Positions 1-7,912 of a DNA stretch of 48,652 nt are shown one piece after another. The DNA lies in assembly GCA_023392125.1 (NCBI GenBank), contig JAEVZS010000003.1, positions 1 to 48,652 of the forward strand. Reading direction: 5' to 3'. Both the position numbers and the translations under genes were made by a program. How positions within the stretch are numbered: position 1 is the stretch's first letter; every line of letters begins with the position of its first letter. Origin of the DNA: Bacteroidota bacterium. GTDB taxonomy: Bacteria; Bacteroidota; Bacteroidia; Cytophagales; Cytophagaceae. The notes under the pieces are model-generated. The model had not been told where the DNA came from and did not search any database. It saw nothing but the letters and a program-made list of their open reading frames with translations.

Positions 1-2
1 CC

Positions 3-254
3 CATATTCTTGGTCAGCCATATCCGTATCAGCACTCGGAAGTCCACTGGCTGATGCTTCGTTTCGGTTTTCTGATAAAAGACTGGAAAGAAATACGCGG
101 ACAGATACTCCGGCTGCTGGTCGGTGGTATAAAATCGTTTGTGGGAAAAATTCCTGTAGGAAATACAGGCGGCGCCAGTGTTCCGCCATTAAAGCCAATG
201 GAAATACCGGAAGACTTGCTTGATATTATTCACAAATACTCTGGCAAGGAATAA
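3..254 (+). CDS. DUF3703 family protein, 3' part only
   Basis: The reading frame is already open at the window edge, so the start lies upstream and 83 residues are visible. The frame reads HILGQPYPYQHSEVHW before the first internal Met at base 54, and continues with a DWKEIRGQ segment and a GNTGGA motif. From memory these match the C-terminal half of DUF3703, a small family with conserved His and Trp and no established function. An internal ATG start is unlikely because the conserved HxxxHW segment lies before it. No neighbour in view explains a role. Confidence 0.7.
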   Translation, partial: HILGQPYPYQHSEVHWLMLRFGFLIKDWKEIRGQILRLLVGGIKSFVGKIPVGNTGGASVPPLKPMEIPEDLLDIIHKYSGKE

Positions 255-370
255 ATTCGCCTTGTCATTTAATGATATAACCGGATCATAATATCTCAGG
301 TAGTAAATAAAGTCACGTTCTTCCATATCCTTTTAGTCATAATCCGGTTTGATACTATTAATGTCTGAAA

Positions 371-1624
371 ATGACCCCGGCATACTGGAAGAGAAAATTT
401 GCAATTATCTGGATCGGACAGTTTCTGTCTTTGCTTAGCAGCTCTATTGTCAATTTTGCTATCATTTTATGGTTAAGTATAGAAACCAGCTCCGCACAGG
501 TACTGGCGCTTGCAGCAATCGCTGCCCTTCTTCCACAGGCGGCGATCGGTCCTTTTACCGGTGTATTTATTGATCGATGGAACCGGAAAAAAACAATGAT
601 CATTTCCGACGCTTTTATTGCCATCAGTACCCTTCTCATCGCGGCTTTATTTTATTTTCAGATCAGAGGTATACAATATGTATATATTCTCCTGGCCATA
701 CGATCGGTGGGAGCTGCATTTCACATGCCGGCTATGCAAGCCTCCATTCCTCTTCTGGCCCCATCATCCGAACTGACAAGAATAGCCGGAATCAATGAGG
801 TCATACAGTCCCTGTGCTCTATTGCCGGCCCTGCACTGGCAGCTTTATGCATTAATCTGCTGCGTATCGAACAGGTTATGGTCATTGATGTCGCCGGAGC
901 TCTGTTGGCATGCATATCTCTTCTTTTTGTCAGCATTCCCAACCCCGGAAAACAGGGAATAAAACATCGGAACTTTATAAAGGAAATGAAAGAAACCTTT
1001 ACTGCCGTAAGAGCTACCATTGGTATGCCCTGGCTGTTTCTTTTTTCGGTAATAAGCACCTTTTGCATTATGCCTATCAGCGTTCTTTTTCCCTTAATGA
1101 CACTGGACCATTTCAAGGGCTCTCCCATGCAGATCAGTCTTATTGAAATCGTCTGGGGAGTAGGAATGCTGATTGGCGGAATGGCAATGGGATTCAGAAA
1201 AAAACCTCTGAATCACGTCAGCCTGCTCAACAGCATGTATATCATAATGGGAGTATCATTTGCTGTTTCAGGTATGCTGCCGGCAAGCGGTTATCTTTAT
1301 TTTATAATTCTTACCGCCTTTGGCGGAATAGCCGGGACGATCCACAACACTGCCTTCACAGCCATCGTTCAGCTCAAAACCAAAGCCTCAGCGCTTGGAA
1401 GGGTGTTTTCAATGTACAACAGTGTAACAATGCTGCCTTCCCTCCTGGGATTGCTGGGCACAGGTTTTATGGCAGATTATCTCGGACTGACATATTCATT
1501 CGTTTTGCTTGGCACGATCGTTTTTATGGCCGGACTTATATCCTTTTTTATACCAGCTCTCTGGAAACTCGGTCAAAGTTCCTTTCAGAAACGGTTTAAT
1601 AAAAAACGGAGTCCGGAATTATAA
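371..1624 (+). CDS. MFS transporter, drug or metabolite exporter type
   Basis: This 417-residue hydrophobic protein has the length and alternating hydrophobic segments of a 12-helix major facilitator. The loop between helices 2 and 3 carries a GxFIDRWNRKK signature at about residues 63-73, typical of MFS_3/EntS and macrolide-efflux-like exporters. It would be a proton-driven exporter in the inner membrane; the substrate cannot be read from the sequence. The start is the ATG at 371; another ATG at 361 is out of frame. The gene stands alone and faces the GH8 gene tail to tail, with its last codons inside a perfect terminator stem. Confidence 0.8.
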   Translation: MTPAYWKRKFAIIWIGQFLSLLSSSIVNFAIILWLSIETSSAQVLALAAIAALLPQAAIGPFTGVFIDRWNRKKTMIISDAFIAISTLLIAALFYFQIRGIQYVYILLAIRSVGAAFHMPAMQASIPLLAPSSELTRIAGINEVIQSLCSIAGPALAALCINLLRIEQVMVIDVAGALLACISLLFVSIPNPGKQGIKHRNFIKEMKETFTAVRATIGMPWLFLFSVISTFCIMPISVLFPLMTLDHFKGSPMQISLIEIVWGVGMLIGGMAMGFRKKPLNHVSLLNSMYIIMGVSFAVSGMLPASGYLYFIILTAFGGIAGTIHNTAFTAIVQLKTKASALGRVFSMYNSVTMLPSLLGLLGTGFMADYLGLTYSFVLLGTIVFMAGLISFFIPALWKLGQSSFQKRFNKKRSPEL

Positions 1625-1641
1625 ATTCCGGACTCCGTTTT
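1603..1641. terminator. Bidirectional intrinsic terminator
   Basis: An 18-bp perfect stem (1603-1620 with 1624-1641) has a 3-base ATA loop. The upper strand begins AAAACGGAGTCC and the other arm ends CTCCGTTTT, giving A/T tails on both sides. It covers the last codons and stop of the MFS gene and lies 22 bases past the stop of the convergent GH8 gene, so it can serve both. Confidence 0.9.
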
Positions 1642-1662
1642 CAATATTTCGCATGGAAAAGC

Positions 1663-4600
1663 TTATCTGATTTTCACAAGCTTTACAAATTTATTGCCTG
1701 TTTCCAGATGCAGAATCAGATTATATGCACCTGGCTCCATATCAGTATGGATATATCCGGAGGTTCTTCCCGTCTTTACGATCCTTCCGCTCAGATCAAC
1801 AAACGAATAGTTTACCTCTCCGGTCAGTCCTTCTACCTGTACATAGGTATTGAAAGGATTGGGATAACACTCAAGAGCAGATCCGATCAGTGATCCGGAA
1901 ATACCGGTTACTCTATCCTCGTCAAACAGAACCATCGTACCAAACAAAGAAGGATTCTGCCAGGCATCGTCATTGGGTGAAGCCCATGAAAGCTTTCCAT
2001 CACGCGTACCACCATTATCATCATCATTGATATGGATGTCAAAACCATGCAGCTGACCTACCAATGGGGAACCCTGAAGGGTGGACCATGGAACTCTTGC
2101 CTCAAAAATATATCCTGCTGCTGTTCCGGTCATAGCAAAGCTAATTCCTGCTATAGAGCGTCCGGACGGATTACGATGAATCTGGGTATCATTCCAGCGG
2201 AAGGTGTATTGCACATCGCGGGCACCGTATGTATTTGCTTTATTATTACCTATGTCAAAGAATAGCTCTATACCATCATCTTCGTAGACTTCCTGGCTGT
2301 CGTTAACTTTAACATCATCTGTTACCACTGCCAGAACATAGAAATACTGCTCATCCCACAGGGTTTTGAACCAGCCGGATAGATCAGCAGGCCCTGATAC
2401 AGAAGGACGAATTTCAGTCTCAATATCCCTGCTGCTTACATCATTCCATATCTCATCTATCTGTCCGTCAACAACGACAGGTACAGAGGTTTTATAGACA
2501 GGAAGATTATTAGACACAGAAACAGCAATCGCTGCTCTCGGACTTTCACAGCCATTGACTGTCTGAGAAACATAATAATTGGTAGTTCCTACAGAAGATG
2601 TTGATGGCGTCGGAGCAGAAGTAGAAGCCGTACCACCAGCTGCTGCCGCATACCATTTCAGACCTATACCGGTAGCAATAAGCGGTGTAGCCGGTGCATT
2701 AAGCTCATACAATACAGGACTCGTTACCACAGGTGCAACCGGCGCTGCCTTAATTGTTACCTGTATGTTGGCTCTCGGGCTTTCACATCCGCTTACGGTT
2801 TGCGATACCCAGAAATTCTGTGTTCCGGTATTAGCTGTATTCGGTCTGGGAGCAGTAGTTGAACCAGTTCCCCCGGTTGCCGCCGTATACCATCTCAAAT
2901 TGGTTCCGGTAGCAGTAAGCAACGGAGCATTTTCTCCCTGGCAATAGCTTAGCGTAGCCACAACCTGGGGAGCAGAGGTAGCAGCTCCGACAGCAACCGT
3001 AATTCTTGCCCGGGCACTCTCACAACCATTAACAGTCTGCGATACCCAATAATTTTGTGTTCCGGCTGAGCTTGTAGAAGGAGTCGGAGCAGTAGAATTT
3101 CCGCTTCCGCCTGTAGCAGCCGTATACCATTTCAAACCGGTTCCCGTCGCTGTAAGGCTGCTGGCCGTACTTCCCACACAATAGTTAACTGTTTCTGTAA
3201 CAGCTGGAGCATTGGGGATCGCATTTACTACAATAGTACGAGCTGCAGATGTTGCGCTCGCGTCAGTGTTATCGTACGCCTTGGCTGTTATTGACAGCGT
3301 TCCTGCCGGAGCATCCGTCCAGTTATAGGTATATGGAGTAGAAGTACGGGTTGTGATAAGCGCGGTTCCATTATAAAACTCTACTTTGCTTATTGATCCG
3401 TCCGGATCAGAAGCGGTAGCTGTAAGCGTAACAGAAGTACCTGCACATACTGTAGTATTATTAGACGGAGCAGTCAGAGATACAGTCGGAAGCTGATTGT
3501 TGCCTCCACCCGAGGATGCTGCATACGGATTCCAGAAGTTCCCGGTCTGTACAAACAATCCCAGCATTTGAAGAATTTTGGAAAAATAAGCAGGAGAGCT
3601 TACCGACTTATTTCTGGTATATATAGCATCGCAAAAGCTTTGATGTGCCTGTGTGTTGGAAGCAGCCAGTGACATAGCCCCAACCATTCCGACAAAAGCT
3701 CCGTTATGATCCCCGCTACCAGAACCATCATGATTACGGTTATCACCACCACTTACTGAGGTAGCTCCTCCCTGGCTGATCCAGAAGTCAGCCTGACGAT
3801 TGACAATAGTCTGCATACTGGATGCGGCAGCACCAAACCATATATAGTTGGTAGCCTGCCTCCATGGGGCCCGGCAGGCATCATAGCCAAATTTGTCTGG
3901 GGCTGTTCCGGAGCCACTGCAATTAGGAGAAGGCGGCCCGGAAGGAGTCGCCCAGTTGGTAGCAAGCCCGGAAGTAGAATGTGCGTTATTGACAAACAAT
4001 TGCTCTGTTCGGGCAACTACATTATCCCAGAAAGTATTATCTGCCTGACCATTTTCTGCCATGAAAACTTTGAATATTCTGGCATATCCCGGTGCCTGAT
4101 AGGACGGATTCCGACAATTGGGTTTCCACATATCCCCGTTTTCGAAAGTAAAGTCTGATTTATTTACTTCATGATTCTTGATAGCATTGATAAGCGCTAC
4201 TGCATCCGTTTTATAATTATGAGGGGACGTTGTATTGGGCCATTGATGGTTAGCCACGATAAGTGCCATGGCTGCATCAAGCTCCGCATCCGTAGCTCCG
4301 TTTTGCCCGGTAACACTGTTACACCCACTTATTCTCCAATGCATTACCCCATTTGAATTTCGGTGATTTTTATAAAATGCCCATAGTCTGTTAAACAAAT
4401 CCTTATCTGCCGCATAAGCCGCCAGAAGCATGGAATAAGCAATACCTTCCGAAACCGTTTCGCCGGGATTGTCAAATTTTACTCTGGCCATATTGTCGCC
4501 ACAATTTTCAACATAATCCCTCTTCCAGTTATCATAAATGGTCTTGATTTCCGATGCTGAACCATATGTTCCGCCCGATGGAAGGTTAGAAGGCATCAGA

Positions 4601-4737
4601 CCATACTCGTAAGAAGAGTTGGACCCAAACGGTTTGGTAGCTCCTGCAGGTGTATTGACCTGTGCATATCCTGTCCCGATAAAGAACAGTGCCGCAAAAA
4701 TCAGGGAAATACTTTTTTGTAGTCTAAGATACTTCAT
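1663..4737 (-). CDS. Secreted GH8 endoglucanase/xylanase-type glycanase, multimodular, T9SS sorted
   Basis: A 1024-residue secreted polysaccharide hydrolase. A signal peptide ends near residue 25 (TGYA-Q). Residues 35-405 form a GH8 catalytic domain: SEGIAYSM with Glu97 as likely general acid, ATDAELD with Asp150, and YDACRAPWR with Asp287 where GH8 subfamily a places its base. A bacterial Ig-like (Big_7-type) domain follows at about 416-505, then three similar Ig-like modules (509-742), then a CBM9-like domain (about 745-942) starting at VDGQIDEIW, and a T9SS type A sorting domain (YPNPF, about 957-1024). Inference: it is exported by Sec and T9SS and acts on cellulose, beta-glucan or xylan; the exact substrate is unresolved. 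It is a single gene with its own promoter box. Confidence 0.9.
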   Translation of the reverse strand: MKYLRLQKSISLIFAALFFIGTGYAQVNTPAGATKPFGSNSSYEYGLMPSNLPSGGTYGSASEIKTIYDNWKRDYVENCGDNMARVKFDNPGETVSEGIAYSMLLAAYAADKDLFNRLWAFYKNHRNSNGVMHWRISGCNSVTGQNGATDAELDAAMALIVANHQWPNTTSPHNYKTDAVALINAIKNHEVNKSDFTFENGDMWKPNCRNPSYQAPGYARIFKVFMAENGQADNTFWDNVVARTEQLFVNNAHSTSGLATNWATPSGPPSPNCSGSGTAPDKFGYDACRAPWRQATNYIWFGAAASSMQTIVNRQADFWISQGGATSVSGGDNRNHDGSGSGDHNGAFVGMVGAMSLAASNTQAHQSFCDAIYTRNKSVSSPAYFSKILQMLGLFVQTGNFWNPYAASSGGGNNQLPTVSLTAPSNNTTVCAGTSVTLTATASDPDGSISKVEFYNGTALITTRTSTPYTYNWTDAPAGTLSITAKAYDNTDASATSAARTIVVNAIPNAPAVTETVNYCVGSTASSLTATGTGLKWYTAATGGSGNSTAPTPSTSSAGTQNYWVSQTVNGCESARARITVAVGAATSAPQVVATLSYCQGENAPLLTATGTNLRWYTAATGGTGSTTAPRPNTANTGTQNFWVSQTVSGCESPRANIQVTIKAAPVAPVVTSPVLYELNAPATPLIATGIGLKWYAAAAGGTASTSAPTPSTSSVGTTNYYVSQTVNGCESPRAAIAVSVSNNLPVYKTSVPVVVDGQIDEIWNDVSSRDIETEIRPSVSGPADLSGWFKTLWDEQYFYVLAVVTDDVKVNDSQEVYEDDGIELFFDIGNNKANTYGARDVQYTFRWNDTQIHRNPSGRSIAGISFAMTGTAAGYIFEARVPWSTLQGSPLVGQLHGFDIHINDDDNGGTRDGKLSWASPNDDAWQNPSLFGTMVLFDEDRVTGISGSLIGSALECYPNPFNTYVQVEGLTGEVNYSFVDLSGRIVKTGRTSGYIHTDMEPGAYNLILHLETGNKFVKLVKIR
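2512..3213 (-). repeat. Three tandem Ig-like modules within the GH8 protein
   Basis: Residues 509-584, 588-663 and 667-742 are three copies of a module of about 79 residues. Shared landmarks are a GLKWY or NLRWY segment, ATGG or AAGG, APTPST or APRPNT, a VSQTV segment and GCES. Copies one and two keep an early YC that pairs with the GCES Cys; copy three has YE instead, so it may lack that disulphide. Such modules usually act as spacers in cell-surface glycanases. Confidence 0.85.
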
Positions 4738-4791
4738 GCTTATTTGTTTTTGCTATACCACTTTTTTAACCTATTAATACACTAGTTAAGA

Positions 4792-4799
4792 CAAAAGTA
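4792..4799 (-). promoter_or_regulatory. Bacteroidota -7 promoter box for the GH8 gene
   Basis: On the minus strand the box reads TACTTTTG, a perfect TAnnTTTG, about 55 bases before the GH8 start codon. The -33 region is T-rich but shows no clear TTTG. The call rests on the known Bacteroidota primary sigma consensus. Confidence 0.5.
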
Positions 4800-5300
4800 A
4801 GCCTAAAATGTTATTATTTTAAGAAAAAATTGATTATTTCTTTAAAATACTCACTATCACATACAAACAACTATCAGGAGTCTACCAGCGATACGAAGCA
4901 TTTATACTTGTTAAAATTGCCAAAGAGTTATCCCTAACCCCATGTATCTCTATGATAATGAAACAAGAAATGATATAAAGAATCTTATCAAACTTATTAT
5001 TTCATAAGAAAAGGCAGACTGATAGCTTTTCAATTACCAGAAGAGATATAACAGGCACAATACTGGGCATCCTGCATTCTACTACATGGTCACATCTCTA
5101 TACCATAGATATTGATGGAAGATAATGCAGAAAAATATTCCTGATCGAAAATGGTAAGGTCTATCCTGGAGTACGCTCGGGCACGGGCAGACATCTAATA
5201 TTATATGGAGGTATGATTTCAATACAGACTCTCTGAACAAGAGGGGGCAGATTCAGAGCGGAAGAGAGGGCCTGTTACGAATAGCTAAAAAAGAGAATAA
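4800..5300. other. Intergenic stretch without an intact gene
   Basis: About 500 bases without a usable reading frame. A short frame at roughly 5205-5335 (+) looks protein-like (RYDFNTDSLN, then GREGLLRIAKK) but has stops upstream and no start. A neighbouring frame reads SLYTIDIDGR followed by a stop, then IFLIENGKVYPG. This may be a decayed gene, but no family is recognised. Confidence 0.4.
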
Positions 5301-5338
5301 CTTAACAGACGGAAGACTGTATCATTCCGTCTGTTAAG
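5301..5338 (-). terminator. Intrinsic terminator of the DUF2167 gene
   Basis: A 14-bp perfect stem (5301-5314 with 5325-5338) and a 10-base loop lie 20 bases past the DUF2167 stop. On the minus strand the stem is followed by a T-rich tract. Confidence 0.8.
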
Positions 5339-5357
5339 CCATGACTATCAACCTGGT

Positions 5358-6299
5358 TTACATTTTCTCTGCTTCATTTTCGGTTTTCTGTACCGGTCTT
5401 TCCGCATCTATCTTTTTCCGGAAAAAAAGCTTTCTGAGGCCGCCCAGAGCAGCAATAAGACCGATAATAATAAACTTTCCGAACTTACCCAGCAGAGCAA
5501 GAATACCGGTTTTCGCAAGAACTTTACCTGCAATCAATCCCCCTACTCCATACGCAGCCACCTTATCAATCGAAGGATCAAAATCTTTATATTGATATCC
5601 TTCATTGAAGTTTACACTGCTCAATAAAGTATTTACGTCCGGTTTGACCACTTCCAGCTGACTCATATCACTGATAATATTCAAAACCAGCACACCTTTG
5701 CGCCCCAGTATCCTGATATTGTAGTTCAACGTATTATCTTCACTTTCACCAAAACGCAGTTCTTTAGCCCAGTGCAGTTTTTTGGTATCCGAGTCATAAA
5801 AAGGCTGGGCAGCCCAACCAACCAGATCAACAGGCATATAGCCGTATTTTATTCTTTCCTGATTGGATTCAGCAGCGTCTTCCTGCATCTGCTTAAGCAA
5901 ATCGTCATAATCCAGATCCTTAGCATCATCATCCTTTATGTATCCTTCTTCAGAATACGTAATTTCAACGGCATATGTAAAATTCTCACCCAGGGGTGTT
6001 ACAGATTCCGGGAATAACATGCCGAGGGTATTGTCAGAAGGCGGGTTGCCCCAGAAACGGATAAGGACCATATTACTCTGTTCAGCATCCAGAAACTTAA
6101 ACCCCTGAGGAACTTCCAGCTTCGCAACTCCATTATATAACTCGACAGTGCCGGTCTGATAGGAAAGGCCTTTTTCCAATTCATACACCTCCATCAGCGC
6201 CTGCACAAGACTGTCAACCTGAACAGAATCAACAACATCAGTCCGACCTGCAAATGCAGCTGTCATCAAGGCGATAAAAGACAGTATTCGTTTGAACAT
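5358..6299 (-). CDS. DUF2167 family membrane protein
   Basis: This 313-residue protein has an N-terminal signal sequence (MFKRILSFIALMTAAFA) and a large extracytoplasmic domain. It carries DUF2167 landmarks: WGNPP, TYSEEGYIKDDDA, LLKQM, LVGWA, LHWAKEL, LNYNIRILGR and DFDPSIDKVAAYG. A glycine-rich hydrophobic segment at about 255-295 and a basic tail (FFRKK) suggest C-terminal membrane anchoring. The start is set at ATG 6299; an ATG 66 bases upstream would add residues before the signal sequence and approach the tRNA terminator. Function is unknown. It lies just downstream of tRNA-Gly on the same strand, separated by that tRNA's terminator. Confidence 0.85.
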   Translation of the reverse strand: MFKRILSFIALMTAAFAGRTDVVDSVQVDSLVQALMEVYELEKGLSYQTGTVELYNGVAKLEVPQGFKFLDAEQSNMVLIRFWGNPPSDNTLGMLFPESVTPLGENFTYAVEITYSEEGYIKDDDAKDLDYDDLLKQMQEDAAESNQERIKYGYMPVDLVGWAAQPFYDSDTKKLHWAKELRFGESEDNTLNYNIRILGRKGVLVLNIISDMSQLEVVKPDVNTLLSSVNFNEGYQYKDFDPSIDKVAAYGVGGLIAGKVLAKTGILALLGKFGKFIIIGLIAALGGLRKLFFRKKIDAERPVQKTENEAEKM

Positions 6300-6353
6300 A
6301 AAAGAGATAGTATAAAAAGGTGTAAAATGATTGCCAGAAAAAAATAAAACAAA

Positions 6354-6377
6354 AAAAGCCGGCAAAAACCGGCTTTT
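6354..6377 (-). terminator. Terminator of tRNA-Gly
   Basis: A 9-bp stem (6354-6362 with 6369-6377, AAAAGCCGG/CCGGCTTTT) with a 6-base loop lies 9 bases past the tRNA 3' end. A run of seven T follows on the minus strand. Confidence 0.8.
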
Positions 6378-6385
6378 AAATCGAG

Positions 6386-6458
6386 AGCGGGAGACGAGGT
6401 TCGAACCCGCGACCTACAGCTTGGAAGGCTGTCGCTCTACCAACTGAGCTACTCCCGC
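6386..6458 (-). tRNA. tRNA-Gly (anticodon TCC)
   Basis: The 73-base minus-strand sequence folds as a cloverleaf. The acceptor stem is GCGGGAG with CTCCCGC, the D arm contains AGCTCAGTTGGTAGAGC, and the anticodon arm is ACAGC-CTTCCAA-GCTGT with TCC at 6423-6425. The T loop is TTCGAAC. The discriminator base is T and CCA is not encoded. Confidence 0.97.
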
Positions 6459-6574
6459 CTAAAGGCCCACAAAATTAACGCTAAATTTATTCTTTACAAT
6501 AGCAGATTCACTTTTTTTATTCCCGGTTCTCAAAAAAATTATCAGCCACATCTGCTATTACCTGAGACATTATT

Positions 6575-7285
6575 TTACATAGGATTGTATAACTTATATA
6601 AAAACTCTATCAACCGGGCTTCCGCCTCTTTCGAAGCCACAAAGGCCGATACTTTATCCGTATACAACTGATCAAAATACCGATCATGGGCATGACCGAT
6701 TTTAACCGTTTCCGAATAAAAGGATTTTAATACAAATATGTCGGCATAGTTCAGTTTTTTTCTCCCGGAAAGCCGGTCCGTATTCCAGGCCCGTTCATCT
6801 TCCCGGAAAACAATTGCCACATCCTCAAATCTGAATACAGCCCATGGCTCTTTAAATCCATAAGGATGCTGCTTTTCTGAAATATAAACAGCCAGATAGC
6901 GCGGAATAAAATAATGCTCTGAACGATTACGGTCAAAAATCAGATCTTCACCCAGCTCTATTTCTGTAAGATATTCCGGAGCAAGCACATAATTGCTGTC
7001 AATTGCCAGCTTTTCCAGCATATCTCCCGCAGGTCGCTCCTTTGACATTTTCACATCTTCATATGCCCTGATCTTTCCTTCTTTTACCGCATCAAAAAGA
7101 ATTGTGGAAATCATATTATCTTCGCCAAAAACCTCTTTACTTTGAGGCCAGTTTAGATCAATAAGCCGGACAAATTCGGTACGAAACAGCAAATCATCTT
7201 CCCTGGGCAGAGCAATCTGCGAACTGGCTATTGCCGGCAGCAGGGCAATTGCTGCAAACAGAATAATTGATTTTACTTGGCGCAT
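6575..7285 (-). CDS. GldN/PorN-like gliding motility and T9SS protein
   Basis: This 236-residue protein has a signal peptide ending near residue 22 (AIASS-Q). The mature part resembles the GldN/PorN family, which forms a periplasmic ring component of the T9SS core: FVRLIDLNWPQSK near the N-terminus, then a GKIRAYED segment, then PWAVFRFED in the middle and LNYADIFVLKSFYSE with a downstream HDRYF near the C-terminus. The match is to the order of motifs and is diverged. In most genomes gldN follows gldKLM, but here the gene stands alone between two tRNA genes, so it may be a paralogue. It is divergent from the small gene at 7312, leaving only 26 bases between the starts. Confidence 0.6.
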   Translation of the reverse strand: MRQVKSIILFAAIALLPAIASSQIALPREDDLLFRTEFVRLIDLNWPQSKEVFGEDNMISTILFDAVKEGKIRAYEDVKMSKERPAGDMLEKLAIDSNYVLAPEYLTEIELGEDLIFDRNRSEHYFIPRYLAVYISEKQHPYGFKEPWAVFRFEDVAIVFREDERAWNTDRLSGRKKLNYADIFVLKSFYSETVKIGHAHDRYFDQLYTDKVSAFVASKEAEARLIEFLYKLYNPM

Positions 7286-7311
7286 CGCTAATTAAATTTT
7301 CTTTTAAACGA

Positions 7312-7707
7312 ATGGACAACTCAAATAGTACAAAAGAAAAAAGCCTGAAGAAGTTCCAGACACTCTTCTGGGATGCATTCCATGTTCCGGCATTGGAATC
7401 TCCCGCATTCAGCAAGCTATTTCAGGAACTTGAGCCGCTAAATGATCTGATTGCGGGTCCGCTTTTTTCTATACTGGAACAGGGTAACTGCGATTATGTA
7501 TTTGCTTCTGACGAACGGTTTAAAGGCATTAATACACCGGATGATTTGTTTGAATGGCTGACAGAAAGCATAAAAGAATATGCTGAAAAAGTAATGGCCA
7601 TATCTGCGGAAAACGAACAGGAAAAAAAGGATTTAAAAACACTGCTTTTTCAGACCGATATTAAAATGGAGCTTGCTGAACTGGCCTATGAAATCGTAAA
7701 AAAATAA
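7312..7707 (+). CDS. Hypothetical small soluble protein
   Basis: A 131-residue acidic protein with no signal peptide or membrane segment, probably mostly helical (FQTLFWDAF, then DDLFEWLTESIKEYAEKV, then a C-terminal KMELAELAYEIVKK). ATG 7312 is preferred because a longer frame starting at 7267 would overlap the start of the divergent GldN-like gene. The family is not recognised. The stop codon lies at the edge of a hairpin that can terminate it. Confidence 0.6.
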   Translation: MDNSNSTKEKSLKKFQTLFWDAFHVPALESPAFSKLFQELEPLNDLIAGPLFSILEQGNCDYVFASDERFKGINTPDDLFEWLTESIKEYAEKVMAISAENEQEKKDLKTLLFQTDIKMELAELAYEIVKK

Positions 7708-7729
7708 AAACCGGGCATAACCCGGTTTT
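7707..7729. terminator. Bidirectional terminator between the small gene and tRNA-Leu
   Basis: A 9-bp perfect stem, AAAACCGGG (7707-7715) with CCCGGTTTT (7721-7729), has a 5-base loop. It sits between the stop of the plus-strand gene and the 3' end of the minus-strand tRNA and ends in T runs both ways. Confidence 0.85.
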
Positions 7730-7730
7730 G

Positions 7731-7814
7731 TGTCCATGGGGAGATTCGAACTCCCACACCAGTAAAGGCACCACCCCCTCAAGATGGCGTGTCTACCAAT
7801 TCCACCACATGGAC
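7731..7814 (-). tRNA. tRNA-Leu (anticodon GAG)
   Basis: The 84-base minus-strand sequence is a class II tRNA. The acceptor stem is GTCCATG with CATGGAC, the D arm contains TGGAATTGGTAGACACG, and the anticodon arm is CCATC-TTGAGGG-GGTGG. A long variable arm and a TTCGAAT T loop follow. The discriminator is A and CCA is not encoded. Confidence 0.96.
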
Positions 7815-7859
7815 CTGATAAATGTCATGCAATTTACTAACAGAAAATTGTAAATTAAA

Positions 7860-7893
7860 ATACCCCGAAAAACTTCAATGTTTTTTTTGGTAT
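7860..7893 (-). terminator. Probable terminator of the T9SS operon
   Basis: An imperfect stem pairs 7860-7873 (ATACCCCGAAAAAC) with 7880-7893 around a 6-base loop, with two internal mismatches. It lies 20 bases past the PorE-like stop; the minus strand then runs into an AT-rich tract. Confidence 0.5.
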
Positions 7894-7912
7894 CATCCGC
7901 AATTCACCTTTT

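Noticed and set aside
2579..2947. A long plus-strand ORF opposite the GH8 Ig-like repeats
   Set aside because: It is an antisense shadow of repetitive low-complexity coding sequence with a convincing gene on the other strand.
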